NCBI GenBank assembly: GCA_964036195.1
Contig: OZ038460.1
Span: forward strand, 6,513,504 to 6,577,503
DNA: 64,000 nt
Reading direction: 5' to 3'
DNA from: Sphaerolaimus hirsutus
Lineage: Eukaryota; Nematoda; Chromadorea; Monhysterida; Sphaerolaimidae
The notes below the pieces were generated by a model. That model did not search any database. It saw only the letters and a list, made by a program, of their open reading frames with translations, and was not told the DNA's origin. A program made the translations under genes and the position numbers. Below, in pieces: positions 42,902 through 54,262 of this stretch. The number at the start of each line of letters is the position of its first letter. Position 1 is the stretch's first letter.

Positions 42902-43768
42902 TAACATTATTCACAACAATAATTTTTCCTCTCAAAGCGCACGTTTTTATTATCATTGGCACGCTTCCAACGTGAGACATAAATAACTGGTCGTGCAGAG
43001 TGTCATGTCAGTGGAGTATACGTACCAAAGCAAAATCGACGGCTAAACCGACGCCTGGGACTACATTTAATAATGCCGTGTGTCTTTGGGAGCAGCACTG
43101 CATGATGTATGGTCCATAAAGTTCATTGGTCTACAAGCACCTGTGGACATCCAAGAACACCCCTGGACATCGCAGTTGCGCAGTTGGCGTAATACACCCC
43201 TGAACAAGTTTGTCCGAATTCCTGTGTTGTGGAACGATGTGGTTCTGCCCCAAAGAACATGTCGGCATACTTAAATTTCGTACCTGCGTCAACTCAATTG
43301 CACTTTTTGCATCAATAGTCATTGTGCACAACGCTTTTGTAGCCGCAGCAGATTCATTACTTATCTTTATCTGTGATGCCGTTTCAAAAAATAAATTTGA
43401 ATAATGGAATGTAGGCTGAAACTGAAAGTGCATCGTGTTTAGGCTCAGTGCTGACACGTACTTAAGAGTGCTGTGCTAGTGGCCTCAGATTTTCATATGA
43501 AATTAGTGCAGAAATGCGAAATCTGTTTGGACAATTGCCAATTTTACTTCATGACGTACGAGAAACACAAATCAGCCATGAAAATTTGAGGCTACTTTTC
43601 GATTAAATTTCGCATACGCCACCCGGTAAACTGAGTTGAGTGTTGCATTGGATTGTCTAATCGACCCACTTGCTTCTGTTCATCAAGTTTCATTTTTTAC
43701 TTTACTGTTCGATACTTCGCAACCGTCCCAACACTTATCCCAATGAACCATCGTGAAATAATCACTGC
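42902..43768. repeat. Duplicated block upstream of gene copy 3
   Basis: Near-identical partner of 3480-4345. It begins inside the right half of a family J MITE and stops abruptly at 43768. No gene. Confidence 0.85.
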
Positions 43769-44041
43769 GGTTTGGTCGTTTGAAAATTCGAAACGCCGGT
43801 CGTTGTAAATATTTATTATGTTAAAGAATTAGGCTAAACATGTGACAAGATAAAATCATGGAAATGTAAATTTTCACCATTGCTGTGTAACATGTATTAG
43901 TTTTGATCGCAATGGCTTAATGTAATGGCATTCTGTGGGCGGATCGACGACAAAATGATTTATTACTGCCATTCTTATTGTGATCACAAACGCACCGACA
44001 AATTTTTTTTACAATCTGTGATCGCAACCAATTTAGGTACA
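43769..44041. other. Upstream region of gene copy 3
   Basis: No gene. It is unlike the matching position upstream of copy 1. Confidence 0.4.
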
Positions 44042-44049
44042 TATAAATA
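44042..44049 (+). promoter_or_regulatory. TATA box of gene copy 3
   Basis: TATAAATA lies 90 bp before the start codon at 44132. A start of transcription about 30 bp downstream would leave a leader of about 55-60 bases. Confidence 0.5.
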
Positions 44050-44131
44050 AGCCTAGCGCTTTCCAAACAAAAATACTATACTATCAAAGAAATTTTCCAC
44101 ACTGAAATAAAACCCCCGCAAATTTTGAAGT

Positions 44132-47088
44132 ATGAACTACCTACTGTGCCTGGTTGCTTTGGCTTCCTGTACAGGCCATGCCCTTGCAGGTAACGCGTTA
44201 CAAAAATATAAGAGTTCACACATTGCGGCCGCGCACACCGGTACACCACCGAAATTTGGGCAACTCTTGAGTCTGTTTTGATCACATTTGAGTTGACCAG
44301 AATGAATGTTTTTGATCGTAGTTGATAGTACTAGTTAATAGTAGTTGACTGACTCCGTATTCTGGTAAACTAAAATATGTTCACAACCGATTTATGAGTT
44401 TACCTAATTGCACTGGTGTGCTAGTGTGCGCAGAACCATTGCCTTAAAAAGCGTTTTTCAAACACAAGGCGCTTCGAAAAATTTCACCGATGTGCGGCAC
44501 CCAAACGACCCGACTCGCTACGTGAACCACTGCTTTGGGAATTCTAAACAGCCGTGCTACAAACCAGTTGCCGATTGGTTCTGCCAGAGTAATGGCTACG
44601 AGTTCGCAGAAAGTTTGTTGGTTTGCCCAAATTTGTCTGGTTCGGCTGTCCCGCGGAGCGCTCTTCCTTAGCCCGGAAACTGACGGCGTACCGTACGATC
44701 GGTTCCACCTAGAGTGTCAAATTTCCGTTTTCCGCAGGCAAATGTTTTTCCGTTTTCCGGCTGCTGAAATTTTTTTTCCGTTCCGTTTTCCGGCTCATTT
44801 TCCGTTTTCCGGCTAAATTTTCAACTTGACGCCCTAGTTCCACCTTGGCACTAGCGCAAGTGCACATCTACACCAAAACTAAGAATTGAAAATAAATTCT
44901 GGAAACGGCTTTTCTTTGGATGTTTACTTTTTATTTGTAATTTGTCTAAAAAAAGTTTGCGTTGTGGACGTATTTTGCTTTTTTTTCTTCCGAAGTTTGA
45001 ACTGACCGCGTGAAGTGATCTGTCATGACTCTGATAAAGACTCACGCATTTTAGTTTTCGCGCTGATGCATATGTATTTACGTCTGGGTTATGCCCGCAC
45101 TTTCTCAAAAAAATTTAAAATAGAATTTAAAATAGAAATTTAAGAAGTTAGTAATAGAATTTCGCGTGCAAATGATGATGTCTGTTTTCTGAAAAAAAAT
45201 TTAAACAATCCTATTTTATCAATGATGACGTCATGATGGAGTGTTTCCTTCAGAAAAATGCATAGCATAGGAGTATTACTTGACAGGCTGCGGGAATTGC
45301 TCAAAGTGATTAGAATCAATACCTGGAAAATAGTAAATACCTATTTAGGTAGGTATTTTGAAAGGTATCAAATGCACGTATTTCTACAGGCTTCGAAAAA
45401 AACTGTAAACGATCTAAAATTGCGTCATGGGACGGGGGCAAGCTGGATTGCGGTGGCAACTGCGGTACACTTTGCTGGGTCAAGTGCTCCAATGGGACCG
45501 GTGCCGGTGTCGCTGCTGGGCCAGAAACTGGTGGGCATCCTAAATAGTTCCAGTGTGGCAGATTAATGTGGCATCACACGATGGCACATTGTCAAACATT
45601 TTTGCTAACTGTTTTGGCAGGAATTTCCTGACAAATTTCCGTCGTAAACTGAATAGTGGGCGGAGCCACATTATAAATACCTATTTTAAAAAAATATACA
45701 TTATTTATGTCTAAATTGTCAACTTCTACAAGGAGTGTGTCAACTTATGTCAATGAAGATCGCGAAACTCTGGTAAATTCAAATGTGTTTGATACCGACT
45801 GACCAATTTCTGAAATTTCGCCCATAAACTACCCTAAAACTGTTTATTTCAAAATTAGACTCGTATTAGACTGAAAACGCGTATGCTGTCGTAAATTTTC
45901 ACCTAATTCACCTTAAAACACAACAGGCATCTTCACCGACGTGCGTCACCCGGACAGCCCTGACAGGAATCTGGACCAGTCCTACGCGCCTGGTGTGCAA
46001 CCCTCGGGCCAACTCGTAGCTGACTGGTTTTGCCAGAAGAACGGCTTCAACTATGCCATTTGTTAGTGCAAAGGTAGTGGGAGTGGTGTAAAAGCGCCAT
46101 GGCGCTTCTGGCGCTTGGCGACATTCTGCCGTGGCGCTATTGGCGCTTGGCGCTGAGGTTTGGAACAACGCCACGGCGTTTTCTGTGGTTGGCGCCATTT
46201 TTGCATGGCGCCGGGAATGGAACGCCTGCTCTGGCTATTGGCGGAAGTGCTAGTGCCAAAGCAAAAAGCGCCATGGCGCTATTCGCGCTTGGCGCTATTT
46301 TCCTCTAGCGCCATTGTTGTTAAAACGTATTTACGTTTACTCTATAAATACGTATACTCGAGTACTGCGTAAATACGTTTAAATACCGGTACTCACTTAC
46401 TCGCGTACTGTTTGAAAATACGCGAGTACATGAAACGTATTTTTAAAGGACAAAAAATGTCATTTTTCAAAACAGAAAAATAAGAAAAACATAAGACAAT
46501 TTCTTAAGAAATACTTATCAGGAGAGAAAAACACATCTTTGATGTACACCAGAGTAAAAATTCAAAAAAACGGACTTTTTGTGGGAAAAATACACAATTT
46601 TAAGTTTTCTGTGAGACGAAATACCCGTTTTTACATTTTTTACAGAAAAATATCACGTTTTTACGTTTTCTCTGAGAAAAAGTATTACACTCACGTTTTA
46701 CACAGTGTAAAGTATTTAAAAAATACTTTACGTTTTCTGTACCCAGGGGTCAGTAAAAGAAAAATATTTTACGTTTACGTTTACTTTTAAAAATGATCAG
46801 TACTTTTAACAACTCTGCTGGCGCTGGGAGTTCGAAAACATGCCGTGGCGCTTTTGGCGCTTGGCGCCAAAGTCCTGGCCCTTTTACATCACTATGCACA
46901 AATCTAATTCAAGTGTCACATTTTTCGGGGATCTTACAATGCAACCTCCCTTTTCAGCCTTCAAGGCGCCATGCTACTCGACCAAAATTCGCTCTATGAA
47001 TGGCAAGGTGACCGATTGCCCCCCTGACAAGTGCGGCGTTTTCTGCGAAATCACCTGCGGCAGGTGCGGCGCCGCGGCTAGAAAATAA
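44132..47088 (+). CDS. Secreted cysteine-rich two-repeat protein, copy 3
   Basis: Exons: 44132-44189, 44469-44639, 45390-45530, 45927-46061 and 46958-47088, all joined in phase 1, giving 211 residues. The signal peptide is MNYLLCLVALASCTGHALA. Repeat 1 and repeat 2 are nearly the same as in copy 2; the last exon reads STKIRSMNGKVTDCPPDKCG and ends AAARK. About 16 cysteines are present, nine in repeat 1 and seven in repeat 2. The frame and splice sites are clean, and a TATA box precedes it, so this is the best candidate for an active copy. Introns 2 and 4 carry hAT-like insertions, at sites shared with the other copies. Function unknown; likely secreted. Confidence 0.8.
44710..44836. mobile_element. 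hAT-like element in intron 2 of copy 3 (TTTTCCG word)
   Basis: Ends are TAGAGTGTCAAATTTCCG and TTCAACTTGACGCCCTA. A perfect 8-bp duplication, GTTCCACC, flanks it. TTTTCCGTTTTCCGGC words lie inside. Confidence 0.85.
46075..46894. mobile_element. Family D hAT-like element in intron 4 of copy 3
   Basis: The left end is TAGTGGGAGTGGTGTAAAAG and the right end TTTTACATCACTA. GGCGCTT words fill it, with family A-prime nested at 46312-46817. Same site as in copies 1 and 2. Confidence 0.8.
46312..46817. mobile_element. Family A-prime hAT-like element nested in family D, copy 3
   Basis: Left end CATTGTTGTTAAAACG, right end TTTTAACAACTCTG. Orthologous to 41340-42281 but without the Harbinger-like MITE. 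Confidence 0.75.
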
Positions 47089-47139
47089 GTGGCAAGAAAA
47101 ACCGTGTTTTTCAAATATTTTTGTACTTGCTATAATAAC

Positions 47140-48390
47140 TACCTTATTTCCTCGAAATACCCCCGGGGGGTGATTGTTTCATAGTGGTCCCGAGAGGGGG
47201 GGGGGTTAAACGAGGGGGGGGGGTATTTCGAGGGGGGTTATTATTTCGCCAGAAATTTCTTCAAATCCTAGTACAAAATCGTCGTTTGTGATGTACACTG
47301 GGGTAAAAAAATGCATCAAAAACTGACATGTATAGACTCCTGTAGACTAATAGTAGATGGTATAAACTAGTGATGGAAAAGCGCCAGAAAAAATGGCGCC
47401 AGGCGCCAAGGGCGCCATGGCGCCATTCGGAAAGTGGGCGCCAAGCGCCAAGGGCGCCACAGAAAAATGGCGCCAGGCGCCAAGGGCGCCATGGCGCCAT
47501 TCAGAAAGTGGGCGCCAGGCGCCAGGGGCGCCACGGAAAGAGGGCGCCAAGCGCCAAGGGCGCCATGGCGCCATTTGGAAAATAGGGCGCCCGGCGCCAA
47601 GGGCGCCAGGATATAAAAGTGCCTACAACACCATGCGTGTGCTAAAAATGTTTCTACAGCACCATAGTATGCGCATTCACTTCTTAATTCGAGTTCTCCA
47701 TGATGTAATGAACAAAAACAAGGCTTGCAACAAAATTTTTTAGAATAAAATCCACATGACGAATTCAAACGCAATGGAAATTGTCATTTGGCAACAATCC
47801 ATTCATTACAAATAGACCTTCCAAACAATGTTTCCTAATTGCAACGATTTAAATCTGTTTGTTTATGATTTTGCAAGTTAGACGGTCCATCATTCTTGTC
47901 TTCTGACCCGTCAGACAGATCTGATGAACCGTTGGACGAAAGATTTCCACCCACTCACACCACTCCGTCCATTTTTCTGGCGAATTTAGACCATCCACGG
48001 ATGCGTTTTTCATTTTTTTCGTTTACACAGCACTCACCGTGAGACCATGCTGGCGCCTTTTTGGCGCCCTTCTAAAGCAGGGCGCCACGGAAAAAGGGCG
48101 CCAAGCGCCAAGGGCGCCATGGCGCCTTTCAGAATGTGGGCGCCAGGCGCCAAGGGCGCCACAGAAAAAGGGCGCCAAGCGCCAATGGCGCCATGGCGCG
48201 GCGCCCTTTGGCGCCCTCAAATGGCGCCAGCGCCATGGCGCCATTCCATCACTAGTATAAACACTGTTCTAACGTGATTACGACATTGTTTTAACGTGTG
48301 TTCTGCACTACGCAGAGCACAAACTGCAGTATTTGTCATGTACGTTCTCTTTACACTCAATGGGGGGGGGTATTTCGAGGAAATACGGTA
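47140..48390. mobile_element. TACCTTATTT/TACCGTATTT MITE, split by a family D insertion
   Basis: Left end TACCTTATTTCCTCGAAAT, right end ATTTCGAGGAAATACGGTA. G-rich words are the same as at 11247. The inserted family D element separates its halves. Confidence 0.85.
47368..48254. mobile_element. Family D hAT-like element (GGCGCC word)
   Basis: Ends are TAGTGATGGAAAAGCGCC and TGGCGCCATTCCATCACTA. A perfect 8-bp duplication, GTATAAAC, flanks it. Arrays of AAGGGCGCCATGGCGCC words lie at both ends; the middle, 47620-48050, is unrelated AT-rich DNA. ORFs of Ala/Pro/Trp/Arg here are only the words translated. Confidence 0.92.
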
Positions 48391-48860
48391 GGTAATTGAG
48401 ATGCCTGCGCGGACCAAAATTTTATTTGATGATTTGTTTTTACACCTGGTTATTTTTTTAGAAAATGGTTGATTGCTAGATTTTGTACCATGCTATCGTT
48501 TTTATCGTTTTCCACCAAATACTATCATTCTTAAATAAAGAAAAAATTCATCTCAATCAGAAATTCGTATTATAGAGGTCTTGAAATCATTGATCATACA
48601 CCCTAAAAATGCAGCGACTGAATTGAAATTGCACTGTTGTCCATCACCATCAAAAAGTCTTATTTAGCGTTTTTGGTGCCAAACTTGGGCAGTGATTAGT
48701 TCAAATCGGCACCACCCCGTGCCACCCTGTGCCTACAGGCCCACAGTGGCGCAGACCGTATCTGGCGCCGCTGAAATATTTAGCTGTTGCCGCAAGCCCA
48801 TAAGGTCACGGCATTCATGACCCAATACAAATGCAATATTAGATTGACCACGCACAACAT
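48391..48860. repeat. Old duplicated 3' flank of gene copy 3
   Basis: Matches parts of 7300-7385 and 9755-10036 in the same order, with many differences. No gene. Confidence 0.6.
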
Positions 48861-49195
48861 GCGCTGGAGCTGATGGACGCAGATGTGTCAAGCTGGGGGG
48901 GGGGGGGCGTGTTCAACTCACTGTTTTTTTTATTTGCCTACTCTGTTTTATGTGCCAAAAATATGGTTTTCAAACCCCAGAAATAGGTAGCTTTACCCAG
49001 ACCGTTTACATGCCAAATTGTTGAGTAAGTGTTCATTCCAGAGAATATTTACCACTTAACATGATACACTATACCCATTACATTTGCAAGCCTCAGGCAT
49101 TTTTTTACAAATAAAATAACAGGAATGTGACACTGTTCATACGAGACTGCACTTATGATAGCATTGCGGAATTCATGTTTGCTATTTCTTGTTAA
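48861..49195. other. Spacer without a supported gene
   Basis: A G run lies at 48896-48907. No other feature is recognised. Confidence 0.3.
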
Positions 49196-49315
49196 AAGGG
49201 TTGGTAATTTCAAAATTTCGGGTTGGTGTATCAGCTCCAAAAATGTTTATGTCAGGTATTGGTTCCAAAAAATTTGCGGGTATCCGGTTCGGTTCTGGTC
49301 GGGTTCCCAACCCTA
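49196..49315. mobile_element. Short family F-like hAT element
   Basis: Ends are AAGGGTTGGTAATTTC and GGTTCCCAACCCTA. Flanks CTTGTTAA and CCTGTTAA are an 8-bp duplication with one mismatch. CGGTTCGGTTC words lie near the right end. Confidence 0.75.
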
Positions 49316-49910
49316 CCTGTTAAATGTACGGTTATTTTTCAAAATTACATGTACCTAAATATTGTATGTAAACAGAAGCATTTGAAATTTACTCGTTGCT
49401 CGTGTATAACAAATATGAAGTAAAATATTTTTAGTTAAAAGAATGTAAAAGGTAGAATTTTTGCCAAAAAAAAAATTTTTGTAGCTTTTTTCCATGTGCA
49501 TGCAGTTTTCAGGTAGTATTCTCTCCCCCACACTCCCATACCATTCCAAAAACGCGTTTAAAACCCCCAAACCCACCAAACAACTCTGCCCACTTGATAT
49601 CAATTCAATTGTGATGGTGTATATCTCGTGAATGATGCAAAGATGGCCCGTGGATCTTTTGCTTGCGGATAACGAGATCGCCGCTGCGGCAGTGTGTGCA
49701 GTTAAAGAGCCCCTTCCTTATTACTTTGCACTGAGTTACTGCCGGTCGGCTATGGGTTGTTGTCGTGCGAGACACTGATCTAAAAAAAAGTTTAATAGAA
49801 ATTGAGGGCATTGTTTCTGTGGATGGGTTTCTACATCAGTTTGTGGATCAAGTTTTATGGTCACCTTCAAAAGTCTTGGGGCTCTAGTTTGTTGGACAAG
49901 TCTATAATAT
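49316..49910. other. Spacer without a supported gene
   Basis: AT-rich; short ORFs have no recognisable motif. Confidence 0.3.
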
Positions 49911-50106
49911 TACCGTATTTCGGCCGTAATAGAACGGCGCCGTTTTATTTTTCGTCAACTTTTTACCTGCCGTTCTATTGGAGGTGACGTTCTGTTGATG
50001 CCTGCCGTTCTATTCTTTTCGTGCATAAAAAAGTGTCAAAACCTGCCGTTCTATTAGAAGTGCCGTTCTATTGGAGGTATACCGTTCTATTAGAAGAAAT
50101 ACGGTA
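49911..50106. mobile_element. TACCGTATTT MITE, word CGTTCTATT
   Basis: Ends are TACCGTATTTCGGCCGTAAT and ATTAGAAGAAATACGGTA. GCCGTTCTATTGGAGG-like words recur about six times. It is short, with no core. Confidence 0.85.
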
Positions 50107-53100
50107 TACACACATAAGCGCTGAGCTGACTTTTCGTTTATTGTCGTCGTGGAGGGCGCGACCATGATTGATTGAAAGCGAAGAGGTGAAAAGTTGACAG
50201 ATAAATTCATGCATTATTTGCTTTTGCACTTTTTGCGTGGATCATTGCTGCTCTGTTGAAATGGAAAATTTGACAGTTTGCATGACATTGCACAGTTTTG
50301 CCCAATTTCTTCGAGTGTCCGTTCTGTGAGATGTGTTTTGCAATGTTCCGCTGGTGGATAAAAGACAATGACAATGAAAAATGTTGTCAACAAGTTGTGA
50401 GATCTTGACAAAAAATTCATATCTCAAGAATTGCTGCAGCTTTTAGAGATTTTTGCACACGATATAGTGCTTTGAACATGTCAATTGTTGAATTGTTATC
50501 TCTAAGCGTTCTTGTGTATTTGTAATTTGTCGAGACTGAATTTATTGTCGTTATGCTGTAAATCCACCTTAATTGGGGAAATCTATATAGTATTTGATGT
50601 TCTCTCTAACTTGGCCAGCACTGGGGAGTTCTTCAAGCGAATTTTTTTAAAGGTCGGTTTTTCGAAGCATTACGGTATCATAAAAAGTCAAACAACTCGG
50701 TACATCAAATGTGGGTGAAACTTCCTTCATTCAGCACATAAATATGCATGTGTTCATTGTTCCACCAACTCACTAATCTCGACACAAAATTTATCCACAT
50801 CTCAACACAAAATTTCTCCACATCTCAGCCACCATCTGAACCACTAAATTTAAAATATCCACACTCTTCCAGCGTGTGCAAATCCGCGAATGCAATGAAG
50901 CATTTCATAAGGATTCGAAATGCGCATATGGTCACTGCGGCGCTCATTCTCATGTATTTATGATTGAATTGAATGTGGGTGCTTGTGAACTGTCGCAACT
51001 ACCAAACTTGTCACTCAAGGAAAGGAAGGGAGTATTCATTCACTGTTCATTTCACTCTAATGAGCCGAGACTGGGGGCGGGGCTACGTTGAAGGATTTTG
51101 TACAGCTGTATGCAGCTACCTAACATTGAATTCTCTAATGTGCGTGCTCTAGAAATAGGCATGCATTTAAATTAGTAAATATTTACATAGCAATTTTCCT
51201 ATTGTGTGAGTTTACGGTTTTGGTCATATTCTTAAAAAAGATTCCATTGTGATTTGTTGTGAGGTCTTGTAAAAACTTGAATTGTAAATATTTTTGTGTG
51301 TTCACCTATGTTGAAATTTATCAACTATTGTTAATTTTATCTATCCCGTCACACGCATTTAACCAAACATTCGAGAGACACTTTCACCTCAACTCAATAC
51401 ACCCATTTTATTGGCTTGAAAGCCACCATCTTTGGGCTGATACTCAGATTTATGTCCATTTTAAGGGGATTTGATTTCTATGCAAACAACGCTATAGAGT
51501 CTGGTTCGAACAAACTATAAATTTCATGACATCCCGTCTGGCCGTGAAAAAGGTGCATTTTAGCTGATTGTGTAAGCTAGCAAATACACTCAGGTATCAC
51601 TATCATGTACATAGGTTAACATTAGCATCCATGTGATCCGATACAGCCCACATAAGTTATCCCGAATGTTTATACCCCGGCAAATCTCCAGTAAATAACG
51701 AACATTACAGTGTGGCCGGGCCCCGCCTTTCCCCCTATATATTTACACCACAAATCAAAAATACATAATACAGTCACCGCGGCAATATACCGCAATTTGA
51801 CCAGATTTATGGCAACTAGATAGCATCGGGAAACTGTGTGGCCACAGTGTTGGACATAAATCATGAAACAAATAAGTGCGCCACCATCGAAATACAAAAT
51901 TCTTGTCGTGTTTCCCGGTGGACAAAACAAGCATGATGTCTCTTCATACTGTCAACTAGAATTGCTGAACATGCTTTTCTGAGAGTACATAAATACGTAC
52001 AAATGTACCTATGTATCCATGTGGCCACCGCGAGCTTTTGTACAGCCGCAAGACTATCATTTGTGAATGAATGCTTAAATTAATCATACCTCAATGTAGT
52101 GTTTGAAATAGGCAATCGTAAATATTTGTACATTTGCTAAGCTGATAACATTAATATCCACGCTCGCCATTTGTCATCCAGAGAGTAGTAAGCTGATATT
52201 TACATGCATCACATGCATTTGAGTGTTTACACAAACGTCAATTCAATCCAGCTGTAATGAGGACCCAGGTGCCTCACTAATTAGTCATCCTTTGCTTCGC
52301 TAATTAGACATCAAAGCGAAGCGTTTCCTGGCCGCCTGGCTTACATACGATTACGATTTTACGGAATATCGCGGTGACACAATTTTGTGAACCTCTAACA
52401 GTTGATTTTTTCATGTGCACCCACGCGGATAAGCGAGTAGGTAATTATTTATGTCATGCTTATGTTTAGGTATTATATTTGAAAATAATAGACCGTTTTT
52501 AACAAAAGCTGTCGCAATTTTCCGCTAGTGAGTAAGCAAGAAATGCATTGTAATTTTCGGGAGAAACAAGTTTTATATCGCACCCTGTCAAGTGCCATGT
52601 CAAGTGACAAAGTGTTAGAATTTCAAAATCCATGTTGTACATTTGTTATAGCAATGCAAAAACACCACTTTGTTGTCACTTTTCTAACAGCCCATCTGAC
52701 GCAGTTTATTTTCACTTGGAATCTGAAGCTTTCTCTCGAATTGTCATTTGACAATGATATTTGACAGTGTGCGAGATTAGATGTCCATTAAATATCGTCG
52801 TGCTACTGCACCAATTTGTCCCCAACCCGACCATAAAATTTTATAGCTGTATTATTATGAATTCTTATGGCATTGTAACCATATATATAATCTGAATAGA
52901 TGCATTGATATATTTTTATTGCCTTGTGGTATCTTGCAAAACAAAAGTTTATGACCATCAAATTACTGCTTGGATGTAAGAAAATCCGAGTTATTGAATC
53001 ATGTTGCGGTCATTGCAAGTTTACCGTGTGATCTATGAATCCTGACTAGTATTTCTCTTTCCTGGCTACTTCTAATTTGAAAAGCTGTCGAATTTAAAAT

Positions 53101-54084
53101 CGGGTTCACGCTTGGAAATTCATTGTATCATAGCCTCGTATTTATGACATCATTCAAGACAATCTTCCTAGGTAACTTACTACCACCGGCAATTCAAAAC
53201 ATATTTTCACGCAAAAATGTTTTATTTTTACATGTTTACCGACACAAATGTTTGATTTTTACTTGTTTACCGACAAATCAAAACGTTTTATTTTTTCTTT
53301 TGTCAATCACATGACATTAGCCTATTGTCTTGAATACATAGGTAAAATAGTACCTACATAAAATAGGTATCAGTAGATTTGCTATACCAATCTGCCCGCA
53401 AACAACATAGGTACCTAATTGACATGAAGCATTACCATTGACTTTATACCGATAGTTTTCATGTCAGCGAATAAAACATACCTATTTTGCAGTATTTTAA
53501 ATAAAAGCAATTATCATGTTCTATTTATAAATTGGGTAAAATAAATGATTGATTGAAAATGACGTCAATTAATTGAAAATACCCTTCAGCGAATTAAGGA
53601 TTCTCAATTCGAAATATAACAATTCACAATTTTTATTGAAAAACATCCATTTCTAAAGGATTCTCAAATCCATCAACTTTAACTTCACAAACACAAAATC
53701 GTCGCGTCGCAGTCAATTACCTTAAGTACAGTTTAAGATTTTGCCGTGTCCAAGATAAGTACTACTCGGTTATTTCTTAACTTGGATAGGATCCCCTATA
53801 TGTAGAACAGTGAGGGGAGAAACTCAAACACAATCTAAATAGTCGCTCGCAAAGAAGCATAGCGTGCCTTCATGAATTCATAATTGATATCCACATGGCA
53901 CAGCAGGGGGGGGGGGGGGCAGAGTGATGGACTTTTGCATTTCAACTGATTTGGGTGGATGGAATTTTTGAGTACTGCGAGTTCGGTATATAGGTATATA
54001 TTTTTTAACTCAAATGTAGAATTATTATTTGGTGAAGACACGCACACACACCGTTTTTGTCTTCATAAATAAAGGCGGCAGCAT
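50107..54084. other. Unique region poor in transposons, no supported gene
   Basis: About 4 kb with none of the window's MITE families. Short ORFs (for example 50748-51091, 52528-52764) have no recognisable domain. I see no RNA gene. A G run of 13 lies at 53908-53920. It may hold regulatory sequence of a neighbouring gene, which is a guess. Confidence 0.45.
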
Positions 54085-54262
54085 GTGCGTCAACTGGTCT
54101 GTGTCTACTGTCAACTCAGATTTCGGCTTCACGTGTCGCAGCCGATTCTCCAATGCACTTGCCGTAATATATATATTTTTCAACATTGCCGCATGTGCAT
54201 TTGGAGATCGCTCTGCGACACGTGAAGCTGAAATCTGAGTTGACACAGACCAGTTGACACAC
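54085..54262. repeat. Inverted repeat, possible short MITE
   Basis: The arms TGCGTCAACTGGTCTGTGTC and GACACAGACCAGTTGACAC extend inward over about 75 bp, including TTCACGTGTCGCAG and its inverse. The loop is about 30-40 bp. Confidence 0.8.

Noticed and set aside
47367..47774. Ala/Pro/Trp/Arg-rich ORFs on both strands
   Set aside because: They are translations of GGCGCC word arrays in a hAT element; both strands are open for the same reason.
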